Shown piece after piece: positions 12,913 to 24,629 of a stretch of 64,000 nt of DNA. Each line of letters starts with the position of its first letter. The first letter of the stretch is position 1. The notes beneath the pieces are model-generated. The model did not search any database and was not told where the DNA came from. It saw nothing but the letters and a program-made list of their open reading frames with translations. The position numbers and the translations under genes were made by a program. The stretch spans positions 1,426,001 to 1,490,000 of the forward strand of contig NW_027480531.1 in assembly GCF_051401765.1 (NCBI RefSeq). Direction: 5' to 3'. This DNA is from Calliopsis andreniformis (taxonomy: Eukaryota; Arthropoda; Insecta; Hymenoptera; Andrenidae).

Positions 12913-13393
12913 ATGCTATTGAGTATTGGGAATTGAGGATTGATGGTTGAGTATTGATGATTGAGGATTGAGGATTGAGGATTGAGTATTGAAGATTGAG
13001 GATTGATGATTGAGGATCGATGATTGAGGATTGAGGATTGAGGATTGGTGATTGAAGATTGAGTATTGAGGATTGAAGATTGAGGATTGAGGATTGTGGA
13101 TTGAGGATTGAGTATTGAGGATAGAAGATTGAGGATTGGGGACTGAGGATTGAAGATTGAGGATTGAGGATTGAGGATTGAGGATTGAGGATTGACGATT
13201 GAAGGTTCAGTATTGAGGATTGAAGATTGAGAATTGAGGATTGAGGATTGAACATTGAGGACTCAGTGTTGAGGGTTGAGTGATGACAATTGAAGTTTGT
13301 GGATAGAGGTTTGAAGATTGCAGATTGAGTATTGAGTGTTGAAATCTGTGAATTGAGGATATTCTATTGAGGATTGAGGATTGACTACTGATT

Positions 13394-13889
13394 GTTGAGG
13401 ACTGAGGGCTGAAGATTGAGGACTCAGGATATAGGATTCAGGATTCAGGTTTGAGGACTGAGGATGGAGGATTGAAGATTGAGTTTTGAGGATTGAAGAT
13501 TGAGGATTGCGGATTGTCGATTGAGGATTGAGGATGAGGGCTGAGGGTTGAGGACCGAGGTTTGAGTAGAGAATCCTGAGAATTCAGGATATGCTACTGA
13601 GTATTGGGAATTGAGGATTGATGGTTGAGTATTGATGATTTAGGATTGAGGATTGAGGATTGAGTATTGAAGATTGAGGATTGATGATTGAAGATTGAGG
13701 ATTGAGGATTCAGGATTGAGGATTGAGGATTGAGGATTGAATATTGAGGATTGGGTACTGAGTGTTGAGGGTTGAGTGATGAGAATTGATGTTTGTGGAT
13801 TGAGATCTGTAGATTGCAGATTGAGTATTGAGCATTGAAAACTGTGAATTGATGATATTCTATTGAGGATTGAGGATTGAATACTGATT
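13394..13889. repeat. 496-bp stretch absent from the copies at 30.4 and 45.2 kb
   Basis: The flanking sequence is shared by all three copies. At 30,373 and 45,251 the sequence passes directly from GAGGATTGA to ATACTGATTG, whereas here CTACTGATTG is reached first and ATACTGATTG follows 486-496 bp later. Two versions of the same type II cassette flank the stretch, which fits unequal exchange between neighbouring cassettes. The related stretch at 51.98-52.1 kb keeps the CTACTG version. Confidence 0.8.
13573..13590. other. Hairpin landmark, third copy
   Basis: Arms and loop are intact. The following unit reads GCTACTG instead of GCTATTG. It lies in the 496-bp stretch that the other copies of block A lack. 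Confidence 0.68.
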
Positions 13890-14242
13890 GTTGAGGTCTG
13901 AGGTCTGAAGATTGAGGATTCAGGACTGAGTATTCAGGATTGATGTTTGAGGACTGAGGATTGAGGATTGAGGATTGAGGCTTGAGGATTGAAGATTGAG
14001 GATTGAGGATTGATGATTGAGGATTGAGTATGAGGGCTGAGGGTTGAGGATTGTGATTTGAGGACTGAGGACCGAGTATTGAGAAATGAGAAGTGAGGAT
14101 TGAGGATTGAGGATTGAAGATTGAGGATTGGGTATTGAGGATTGAAGAATGAGGATTGAGGTATAAGGATTGAGGATTGGGGATTAAAGATTGAGTATTG
14201 AGGATTGAAGATTGAGGATTAGAGGATTGAGGATTGAAGATT

Positions 14243-14431
14243 GAGGACTGAGTGCTGAGGGTTGAGTGATGAGAATAGATGTTTGTGGATGGAGACTTGA
14301 AGATTGAGGATTGAGTATTCAAAGCTGAGAATTCAGGATATTCTATTGAGTATTGAGAATTGAGCATTGATGGTTGAGTACTGAGGATTGGTGGTTGAGG
14401 GTTGTGTGTTGAATATTGAGGATTGAGGATT
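14243..14431 (+). repeat. Type I landmark cassette, example (27 heptads)
   Basis: This 189-bp string is a representative type I cassette. It opens with GAGGACT, then has GAGTGAT, GAGAATA, GATGTTT, GTGGATG and GAGACTT in that order, reaches the landmark GAATTC-AGGATATTC near 14,330, and closes with GATGGTT, GGTGGTT and GTGTGTT before an 8-bp unit TTAGGATT at 14,432. The same order recurs near 14,607, 14,806, 15,065, 30,830, 31,100, 45,710, 50,490, 55,340, 60,820 and 62,470, among others. All units up to the 8-bp one keep the 7-bp register. Confidence 0.85.
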
Positions 14432-15635
14432 TTAGGATTGAGGATTGAGTATTGAAGATTGAGGACTGAGGACTGAGGATTGAGTATTGAGGATTGAGGA
14501 TTGAAGATTGAGGACTGAGTGTTGAGGGTTGAGTGATGAGTATTGATGTTTGTGGATGGAGACTTGAAGTTAGAAGATTGAGCATTGAGTATTGAAAACT
14601 GAGAATTCAGGATATTCTATTGAGTATTGAGTATTGAGGATTGAAGGTTGAGGGTTGTGTGTTGAATATTGAGGATTGAGGATTTCAGGATTGAGGATTG
14701 AGGATTGAAGATTGAGGACTGAGTGTTGAGGGTTGAGTGATGAGAATAGATGTTTGTGGATGGAGACTTGAAGATTGAAGATTGAGGATTGAGTATTCAA
14801 AGCTGAGAATTCAGGATATTCTATTGAGTATTGAGAATTGAGCATTGATGGTTGTGTACTGAGGATTGGTGGTTGAGGTTGTGTGTTGAATATTGAGGAT
14901 TAAGGATTGGGTATTCAAGATTGAGGACTGAGGACTGAGGATTGAGTATTGAGGATTGAGGATTGAAGATTGAGGACTGAGTGTTGAGGGTTGAGTGATG
15001 AGTATTGGTGTTTGTAGATGGAGACTTGAAGATAGAAGATTGAGGATTGAGTATTGAAAACTGAGAATTCAGGATATTCTATTGAGTATTGAGAATTGAG
15101 GGTTGATGGTTGAGTATTGAGGACTGAAGGTTGAGGGTTGTGTGTTGAATATTGAGGATTGAGGATTGAGGAGTGATGATAGAGGACTGGGGATTGATGA
15201 TTGACGATTGAGGATTGAGGATTGAGTATTGAGGATTGCAGATTAAGGATTGAGGATTGACGATTGAAGAATGAGGATTTAGGATTGATGACTGAGGATT
15301 GAGGATTGAGGATTGAGGATGGAGGATGAGGACTGAGGTTTGAGGATTGAGGTTTGAGGACTGAGGATTGAGGATTGTGGATTGAGTATTGAGGATTGAA
15401 GATTGAGGATTGAGGATTGAGAATTGAGGATTGAGGATGGAGGATGAGGACTGAGGGTTGAGGATTGAGGTTTGAGGTATGAGGATTGAGGATTGACGTT
15501 TGAGGATTGAGGATTGAGGATTGACGTTTGAGGATTGAGGATTGAGGATTGAGTATTGAAGATTGAGGATTGATGACTGAGGATTGAAGATTGAGGATTG
15601 AGGATTGAGGATTGAGGATTGCGGATTGAGGATTG

Positions 15636-18572
15636 AGGATTGAGGATTGAGGATTGATGATAGAGAATTGGGGATTGAGGATTGACGATTGAGGATTGAG
15701 GCTTGAGGATTGATGATAGAGAATTGGGGATAGAGGATTGACGATTGAGGATTGAGGCTTGAGGATTGAAGGTTGGGGACCTAGTGCTGAGGGTTGTGTG
15801 ATGAGAGTTGATGTTTGTGGATTAAGATTTGAAGATTGAAGGTTGGGGATTGCGTATTGAGAACTGTGAATTGAGGATATTCTATTGAGGATTGAGGATT
15901 GACAATTGATTGTTGCTGACTGAGGGATGAAGATTGAGGATTCAGGATTGACAATTCGGAATTGAGGTTTGAGGAATGAGGATTGAGTGTTGAGGATTGA
16001 GGATTGAGGATTGACGCTTGAGGATAGAGGATTGATGATGGAAGATTGAAGAGAGAGGACTGAGTGTTGAGGATTGAGTGTTGAGAATTGATGTTTGAGG
16101 ATTGAGATTTGGTTATTGAATATTGTGGATTGAGTATTGAATCATTCTGAATTCAGGATATTCTATTGAGTATTGAGAATTGAGTATTGATGGTTGAGTA
16201 TTGAGGATTGATGGTTGAGGGTTGTGTGTTGAGTATTGAGGATTGAGGATTGAGCATTGAGGATTGAGGATTGAGGATTGAGGATTAAAGATTGAGTATT
16301 GAGGATTGAAGATTGAGGATTGAGGATTGAGGATTGATGATTGAGGATTGAAGATTGAGGATTGGGGATTGAGGATTGACGATTGAGGATTGAGTATTGA
16401 GGACTGGGAATTGAGGATTGAGGATTGAAGATTGTGTATTGAGGATTGAAGATTGAGGATTGAGGATTGGGTATTGAAGATTGAGGACTGAGTGTTGAGG
16501 GTTGAATGATGAGAGTTGATGTATGTAGATTGAGATTTGAAGTTTGCGGAATGGTGATTGAGAATTGAATGCTGTGAATTGAGTGTATTCTATTGAGGAT
16601 TGAGGACTGACAATTGATTGTTGAGGACCGAGGTCTGAAGATTGAGGATTCAAAGTTGAGGATTCGGGATTGAGGTTTGAGGACTGAGAATTGAGGTTTG
16701 AGTATTCAGGATGGAGGATTGACTCTTGAGGATTGAGGATTGAGGATGGAGGATTGAAGAGAGAGGACTGAGGGTTGAGGTTTGAGTATTGAGGAATGAG
16801 GTTTGAGGATTGAGATTTGATTATTGAATATTGTGGATTGCGTACTGAACCATGAGTATTCAGGATATTCCATTGAGTATTGAGAATTGAGGACTGATGG
16901 TTGAGTATTGAGAATTGATGGTTGAGGGTTTTGTGTTGAATATTGAGGATTGAGGATTGCGGATTGAGGATTGAGGATTGAGGATTGAAGATTGAGTATT
17001 GATGATTGAAGGTTGAGGATTGAGGATTGAGGGTTGTGGATTGATGACGAGGACTGACGGTTGAGGATTGAGGTTTGAGGATTGAGGATTGTGGTCTGAG
17101 GATTGAGGATTGACGATTGAGCATTGAGGATTGAAGATTGAGGACTGGGGATTGAGGATTGAAGATTGAGGATTAAGGATTGATGATTGGGGATTGAGGA
17201 TCTAGGATTTTAGGTTGATTATTGAGGATTGAAGATTGAGGATTGAGGATTGAGGATTGAGGATGGAGGATGAGGACTGAGGGTTAAGGGTTGAGTGATG
17301 AGAATAGATGTTTGTGGATGGAGACTTGAATATTGAGGATTGAGGATTGGGTATTGAAAACTGAGAATTCAGGATATTCTATTGAGTATTGAGAATTGAG
17401 CATTGATGGTTGAGTATTGAGGATTGGTGGTTGAGCGTTGTGTGTTGAATATTGAGGATTGAGGATTTTAGGATTGAGGATTGAGGATTGAAGATTGAGT
17501 ATGGAGGATTGAAGATTGCGGATTGTGGATTGAGGATTGAGGATTGAGGATTGAGGATTGCAGACAGAAGATTGATTACTGAGGATTGAAGATTGAGGAT
17601 TGAGGATTGAGGATTGAGTGCTGAGGATTGAGTATTGATGATAGAGGATTGGGGTTTGAGGATTGACGATTGAGGATTGAGGATCGAGTATTGAGGATTG
17701 CAGATTGAGTATTGAGGTTTGAGTATTGAAGATTGAGGATTGTTGATTGGGGATTGAGGATTGAGGATTGAGGATTCAGGATTGAGGGTTGAAGATTGAG
17801 TATTGAGAATTGAAGATTGAGGATTAAGGATTGAGGATTAGGATTGAGGGTTGAGGATTGAAGATTGAGGATTGGGGACTGAGGATTGGGGACTGAGGAT
17901 TGAAGATTGAGGATTAAGGATTGAGGCTTGAGGATAGGGGATTGAGGATTGAGGATTGAAGATTCAGTATTGAGGATCGATGATTGAGAATTGAAGATTG
18001 AGGAATGAGGATTGAAGATTGAGTGTTGAGGATTGAAGGCTGACGATTGAGTATTGAGAATGAGGATTGATGGTTGAGTATTGAGGATTGAAGTTTGAGG
18101 GTTGAGTGTTGAATATTGAGGATTGAGGATTTCATGATTGAGGATTGAGGATTGAAGATTGAGTATTGAGAATTGAAGATTGAGGATTGCGGATTGAGGA
18201 TTGAGGATTGAGGATTGAGGATTGATGATAGAGGATAGGGAATTGAGGATTGACGATTGAGGACTGCGGATTGAGGATTGAAGATTGAGGAGTGAGTGTT
18301 GAGGGTTGAGTCATGAGAATTGATGTTTGTGGATTGAGATTTGAAGATTGAAGATTGGGGATTGAGTATTGAAAACTGAGAATTCAGGATATTCTGTTGA
18401 GTATTGAGAATTGAGCATTGATGGTTGAGGTGTGTGGATTGAAGATTGAGGATTCAGGATTGAGGATTCAGAATTGTGGTTTGAGGACTGAGGATTGAGG
18501 ATTGAAGATTGAGTATTGAGGATTGAAGATAGAAGATTGAGGATTGAGGATCGAGGATTGAGGATTGAGGAT
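15636..18572. repeat. Diverged satellite with spaced landmarks
   Basis: Landmarks lie near 15,857 (type II), 16,148 (type III, preceded by TCATTCT), 16,575 (type II altered to GAATTGAGTGTATTC), 16,857 (type III altered to GTATTCAGGATATTCC), 17,367 (type I) and 18,380 (type I, TTCTGTT). The stretch 15,640-15,750 has a short direct repeat around GATGATAGAGAATTGG. I found no long second copy of this region in the window. Confidence 0.72.
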
Positions 18573-19690
18573 AGAGGATGAGGGCTCATGGTTAAGGATT
18601 GATGTTTGAGGACTGAGGACTGAGGATTGATAGTTGAGGATTGAGGATTGAGGATTGAAGATTGAGGATTGGGTATTGAGGATTGAAGAATGAGGATTGA
18701 GGATTGAGGATTGGGGATTGAGGATTGAAGATTGAGTGTTGAGAATTGAAGACTGACGATTGAGTATTGAGGATTGAGGATTGAGGGTTGAGGATTGAGG
18801 ATTGAAGATTGAGTATTGAGGATTGAAGATTGAGGATTGAGGATTGAGGATTGAGGATTGAGGATTGAAGATTGAAGATTGAGTATTGAGGATTGAAGAT
18901 TGATGATTGAGGATTGAGGATTGAGGTTTGAGGACTGAGGATTGAGGATTGATGATTGAGTATTGAGGATTGAAGATTGAAGATTGAGGATTGAGGATTG
19001 AGGATTGTGGATTGAGGATTGAGGATGAGGTCTGAGGGTTCAGGATTGATGTCTGATGACTGAGGACTGAGGATTGAGAATTGAGAATTGAGGATTGAGG
19101 ATTGAGGATTCAAGACTGAGGATTGGGTATTGAAGATTGGAGAATGAGGATTGAGGATTGAGGATTGGTGATTGAGGATTGAAGATTGAGTGTTGAGGAT
19201 TGAAGACTGACGATTGAGTATTGAGGATTGAGGATTGAGGGTTGAGGATTGAGGATTGAAGATTGAGTATTGAGGATTGAAGATTGAGGATTGAGGATTG
19301 AGGATTGAGGATTGAGGATTGAAGATTGAAGATTGAGTATTGAGGATTGAAGATTGATGATTGAGGATTGAGGATTGAGGTTTGAGGACTGAGGATTGAG
19401 GATTGATGATTGAGTATTGAGGATTGAAGATTGAAGATTGAGGATTGAGGATTGAGGATTGTGGATTGAGGATTGAGGATGAGGTCTGAGGGTTCAGGAT
19501 TGATGTCTGAGGACTGAGGACTGAGGATTGAGAATTGAGAATTGAGGATTGAGGATTGAGGATTCAAGACTGAGGATTGGGTATTGAAGATTGGAGAATG
19601 AGGATTGAGGATTGAGGATTGGTGATTGAGGATTGAAGATTGAGTGTTGAGGATTGAAGACTGACGTTTGAGTATTGAGGATTGAGGATT
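18573..19690. repeat. 454-bp tandem repeat, about 2.4 copies, no landmark
   Basis: GAGGTCTGAG starts at 19,027 and 19,481, and GACTGAC at 18,751, 19,205 and 19,659, all 454 bp apart. The unit is 64 heptads plus one 6-bp unit (GAGGAT before GAGGTCT). No GAAT-N7-ATTC landmark occurs inside. The second and third copies share changes, such as GGAGAATGAGG near 19,139 and 19,593, that the first lacks. Confidence 0.88.
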
Positions 19691-19854
19691 GAGCATTGAG
19701 GATTGAGGATTGAATATTGAGTATTGAGGGTTGAGTATTCATGTTTGAGGTCTGAGGATTGAGGGTTGAGGATTGAGGATTGAGGATTGAGAATTGAGGA
19801 TCGAGGATTGAGGATTGAAGATTGAGGATTGAGGATTGAGGATTGAGGGTTGAG
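19691..19854. repeat. Short diverged satellite spacer
   Basis: Ordinary variant heptads lie between the 454-bp repeat and block C. They include GAGCATT, GAATATT and a CATGTTTGAGG string. I see no landmark or register shift worth naming. Confidence 0.7.
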
Positions 19855-21449
19855 GATTGAAGATTGAGTATTCAGGATTGGAGATTGACGATTGAGGATT
19901 GAGGACCGAGGATTGAGGATTGAGGGTTGAAGATTGAGCATTGAGGATTGAAGATTGAGTATTGAGGATTGCAGATTGCGGATTGAGGATTGAGGATTGA
20001 AGATTGAGTATTGAGGACTGAAGATTGAGGATTGAGGATTGAGGATTGAGGATTGGGGATTGATGATTTGGGATTGGCGATTGAGGACTGACGATTGAGG
20101 ATTGAGTATTGAGGACTGAGAATTGAGGGTTGAGGATTGAAGATTGAGTATTGAGGATTGAGGATTGTTGTATTGAGGACTGAGAATTGAGGATTGAGGA
20201 TTGTAGATTGTGTATTGAGGATTGAAGATTGAGGATTGAGGATTGAGGATTGAAGATTGAGGACTGAGTGTTGAGGGTTGAGTGATGAGAATTGATGTTT
20301 GTGGATTGAGATTTGATTATTGAATATTGTGGATTGAGTATTGAACCATGAGAATTCAGGATATTCTATTGAGTATTGAGAATTGAGGATAGACGGTTGA
20401 GTATTGAGAATTGATGGTTGAGGGTTGAGTGTTGAATATTGAGGATTGAGGATTGGGGATTGAGGATTGAGGTTTGAGGATTGTGGACTGGGGATTGAGG
20501 ATTGAAGATTGAGGATTAAGGACTGAGGATTGGGGACTGAGGATCTAGGATTGGAAATTGATTATGGAGGATTGAAGATTGAGAATTGAGGATTGGGGAT
20601 TGAGAATTGAGAATTAAGGATGAGGACTGAGGGTTGAGGATTGAGGTTTGAGGAATGAGGATTGAGGATTGAGTATTGAGGATTGAGGATTGAGGATTGA
20701 AGATTCAGTATTGAAGATTGAAGGTTGAGAATTGAGGATTGAGGATTGAACACTGAGCGCTGAGTGTTGAGGGTTGAGTGATGGGAATTGATGTCTGTGG
20801 ATAGAGATTTGAAGATTGCAGATTGAGTATTAAGTATTGAAAACTGTGAATTGAGGATATTCTATTGAGGATTGAGGATTGACAACTGATTGTTGAGGAC
20901 TGAGGGCTGAAGATTGAGGATTCAGGGTTGAGAATTCAGAATTGAGGTTTGAGCACTGAGGATTGAGGATTGAGGATTCAGGATTGAAGATTGAGGATTG
21001 GGTAGTGAGGATTGAAGAATGAGGATTGAGGATTGAGGATTGATGAGGATTGAGGATTGAGGATTGAAGATTGAGTATTGAGGATTGAAGATTGACGATT
21101 GAGGATTGGGAATTGAGGATTGAGGATTGAGGATTGAGGATTGAAGATTGAGTATTGAGGATTGAATGTTGAGGATTGTGGGTTGAGGTTGGGGATTGAG
21201 GATTGAGTATTGAGGATTGGGGACTGAGTGTTGAGCGTTGAGTGATGAGAATTGATGTTTGTGGATAGAGATTTGAAGATTGCAGATTGAGTATTGAGTA
21301 TTGAAAGCTGTGAATTGATGATATTCTATTAAGGATTGAGGATTGACAACTGATTGTTGAGGACTGAGGGCTGAAGATTGAGGATTCAGGATTGAGGATT
21401 CAGGATTGTGGTTTGAGGACAGAGGATTGAGGATTGAGGATTGAGTATT
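19855..21449. repeat. Block C, copy 1
   Basis: It matches 25,469-27,063 at 5,614 bp, 35,330-36,920 at about 15,461 bp and 38,089-39,680 at about 18,220 bp. Marks are GTATTCAGGATTGGAG at 19,868, an 8-bp unit GTTGTATT near 20,168, a type III landmark with GAATTC at 20,352 and type II landmarks near 20,849 and 21,310. The right limit is exact: after GAGTATT at 21,449 this copy passes directly into block D, while copy 2 first runs through a further 497 bp. Confidence 0.88.
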
Positions 21450-23947
21450 AAGGATTGAGAATTTCGGATTGAGGATTGAAGATTGAGGATTGAGGATTCA
21501 GAATTGAGGTTTGAGGACTGAGGATTGAGGATTGAAGATTGAGTATTGAGGATTGAAGATAGAAGATTGAGGATTGAGGATTGAGGATTGAGGTTTGAGG
21601 GTTGAGGATGAGGGCTGAGTGTTGAGGGCTGAGTGATGAGAATAGATGTTTGTGGATGGAGACTTTAAGATTGAAGATTGAGGATTGAGTATTGAAAACT
21701 GAGAATTCAGGATATTCTATTGAGTATTGAGAATTGAGGATTGATGGTTGAGTATTGAGGGTTGATGCTTGAGGGTTATGTGTTGAATATTGAGGATTGA
21801 GGATTTTAGGATTGAGGATTGAGTATTGAAGATTGAGGACTGAGGACTGAGGATTGAGTATTGAGGACTGAGGGTTGAAGTTTGAGGACTGAGTGTTGAG
21901 GGTTGAGTGATGAGAATTGATGTTTGTGGTTGGAGACATGATGATTGAAGATTGAGGATTGAGTATTGAAAACAGAGAATTCCGGATATTCTATTGAGTA
22001 TTGAGAATTGAGGTTTGAATGTTGAGGATTGTGGGTTGAGGATTGCAGATTGAGTATTGAGTATTGAAAACTGTGAATTGATAATATTCTATTGAGGATT
22101 GAGGACTGACAACTGATTGTTGAGGACTGAGGGCTGAAGATTGAGGATTCAGGATTGAGGATTCAGGATTGAGGATTCAGGATTGAGGTTTGAGGACAGA
22201 GGATTGAGGATTGAGGATTGAGGATTGAGGACTGAGGATTGAGGATTGGAGATTGAGGATTGGGTATTGAGGATTGAACTTTGAGGATTCATGACTGAGT
22301 ATTGAGTATTGAGGATTGAGGATTGAACGTTGAATATTGATGAATGAAAATCGAGGTTTGAGGATTGAGGGTTGTGGATTGAGGACGAGGACTGGGGGTT
22401 GAGTAATGATGCTTGAGGACTGAGGAATGAGGATTGAGGATTGCGAATTGAGGATTGAGGATTGAAGATTGAGGATTGGGTATTGAGGATTGAAGAATGA
22501 GGATTGAGGGTTGAGTATTAAGGATTGAGGATTGAAGATTGGGTGTTGAGGATTGAAGATTGAGGATTGAGGATTGAAGATTGAGCATTGAGGATTGAAA
22601 ATTGAGGATTGAGGGTTGAGGATTGAGGATTGAGTATTGAGGATAGAAGATTGAGGATTGGGGACTGAGGATTGAAGATTGAGGATTGAGGATTGAGGAT
22701 TGAGGATTGAGGATTGAGGATTGAGGATTGAGGATTGAAGATTCAGTATTGAGGATTGACGATTGAGGATTGAGGATTGAGGATTGAACATTGAGGACTG
22801 AGTGTTGAGGGTTGAGAATTGATGTTTGTGGATAGAGGTTTGAAGGTTGCAGATTGAGTATTGAGTGTTGAAAACTGTGAATTGAGGATATTCTCTTGAG
22901 GATTGAGGATTGACTACTGATTGTTGAGGACTGAGGGCTGAAGATTGAGGACTCAGGATTGAGGATTCAGAATTGAGGTTTGGGGACTGAGGATTGAGGA
23001 TTGATGATTGAGTATTGAGGATTGAAGATTGAGGATTGAGGATTGAGGGTTGTGGATTGAGGACGAGGACTGCGGGTTGAGTATTGATGTTTGAGGTCTG
23101 AGGATTGAGGATTGAGGATTGAGACTTGAGTATTGAGGATTGAGAATTGAAGATTGAGGATTGGGTATTGAGGATTGAGGAATGAGGATTGAGGATTGAA
23201 GATTGCGTATTGAGGATTGAAGATTGAGGATTGAGGATTGACGATTGAAGGTTGAGGACTGAGGATTGAGGATTGAGGATTGAGTATTGAGGATAGAAGA
23301 TTGAGGATTGGGGACAGAGGATTGAAGATTGAGGATTGAGGATTGAGGATTGAGGATTGAGGATTGAGGATTGAAGATTCAGTATTGAGGATTGACGATT
23401 GAGGATTGAGGATTGAGGATTGAACATTGAGGACTGAGTGTTGAGGATTGAGAATTGATGTTTGTGGATAGAGGTTTGAAGGTTGCAGATTGAGTATTGA
23501 GTGTTGAAAACTGTGAATTGAGGATATTCGCTTGAGGATTGAGGATTGACTACTGATTGTTGAGGACTGAGGGCTGAAGATTGAGGACTCAGGATTGAGG
23601 ATTCAGAATTGAGGTTTGAGGACTGAGGATTGAGGATTGAAGATTGAGTATTGAGGATTGAAGATTGAGGATTGCGGATTGTCGATTGAGGATTGAGGAT
23701 GAGGGCTGAGGGTTAAGGATTGAGGTTTGAGGACTGTGGACTGAGGACTGAGGATTGAGTATTGAGGATTGAGGATTGAGGATTGAATATTGAGGATTGG
23801 GTAGTGAGGATTGAAAAATGAGGATTGAGGATTGAGTATTGAGGATTGAGAATTGAGGATTGAGGATTGAGGATTGAGGATTGAGGATTGATGATTGAGG
23901 ATTGAGGATTGAGGATTGAGGATTGAAGATTGAGCATTGAGGATTGA
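21450..23947. repeat. Block D/E, copy 1
   Basis: It matches 27,561-30,023 (offset 6,111, then 6,076 bp after a 35-bp loss near 29,100) and 40,167-42,664 (offset 18,717 bp). Marks are AATTTCGG near 21,471, a type I landmark near 21,703, a GAATTCCGG variant near 21,978 and several type II landmarks. After the shared GCATTGAGGATTGA string ending at 23,947, each of the three copies continues into a different sequence. Confidence 0.88.
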
Positions 23948-24629
23948 GAATTGAGGATTGAGGATGGAGGATGAGGACTGAGGGTTGAGGATTGAGGTTT
24001 GAGGTATGAGGATTGAGGATTGACGTTTGAGGATTGAGGATTGAGGACTGACGTTTGAGGATTGAGGATTGAGGATTGAGGATGGAGGATGAGGACTGAG
24101 GTTTGAGGATTGAGGTTTGAGGACTGAGGATTGAGGATTGTGGATTGAGTATTGAGGATTGAAGATTGAGGATTGAGGATTGAGAATTGAGGATTGAGGA
24201 TGGAGGATGAGGACTGAGGGTTGAGGATTGAGGTTTGAAGTATGAGGATTGAGGATTGACGTTTGAGGATTGAGGATTGAGGATTGACGTTTGAGGATTG
24301 AGGATTGAGGATTGAGTATTGAAGATTGAGGATTGATGACTGAGGATTGAAGATTGAGGATTGAGGATTGAGGATTGAGGATTGCGGATTGAGGATTGAG
24401 GTTTGAGGATTGAGGATTGAAGATTGAGGACTGAGTGTTGAGGGTTGAGTGATGAGAATTGATGTTTGTGGACTGAGTGTTGAGGGTTGAGTGATGAGAA
24501 TTGATGTTTGTGGATGGACACTTGAAGATTGAAGATTGAGTATTGAGTATTGAAAATTGAGAATTCAGGATATTCTATTGAGTATTGAGAATTGAGGATT
24601 GATGATTGACGATTGAGGATCGAAGATTG
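23948..24629. repeat. Segment related to 15.3-15.65 and 31.8-32.16 kb
   Basis: From the three-way junction to about 24,430 the sequence follows the order seen at 15,320-15,635 and 31,811-32,160, including the repeated GATGGAGGATGAGG string and GACGTTT units. It appears to hold two passes of the GATGGAGGATGAGGACT stretch. A type I landmark lies near 24,563. The remainder to 24,629 is a short link into the next block. Confidence 0.78.

Larger units (their letters stand above)
12540..12990. repeat. 223-bp tandem duplication inside block A
   Basis: GTTTGAGGAC starts at 12,548 and 12,771, and the hairpin GAATTC lies at 12,679 and 12,902, both 223 bp apart. Each copy carries a 6-bp unit (GAGGAT before GAGGGCT), so the length is 31 heptads plus 6 bp. 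The copy of block A near 44.4-44.8 kb also has the duplication. The related stretch at 51.3-51.6 kb has a single unit. A third, partial unit with the same hairpin follows at about 13,450-13,600. Confidence 0.85.
10912..15635. repeat. Block A, copy 1
   Basis: Near-identical to 42,779-46,660. The offset is 31,867 bp up to about 13,394 and 31,371 bp from about 13,880, because 496 bp present here are absent there. The right part (13,042-15,635) also matches 30,031-32,128, again without those 496 bp (offset 16,989, then 16,493). The left limit is sharp at the GATTAAGG string (10,911 and 42,778). Inside are alternating type II and type I cassettes, a 223-bp tandem duplication at about 12,540-12,990 and three small hairpins. 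Confidence 0.88.

Noticed and set aside
18573..19690. The 454-bp repeat as a transposable element
   Set aside because: It consists of the same heptads, has no terminal repeats or target duplications, and is arranged strictly in tandem.
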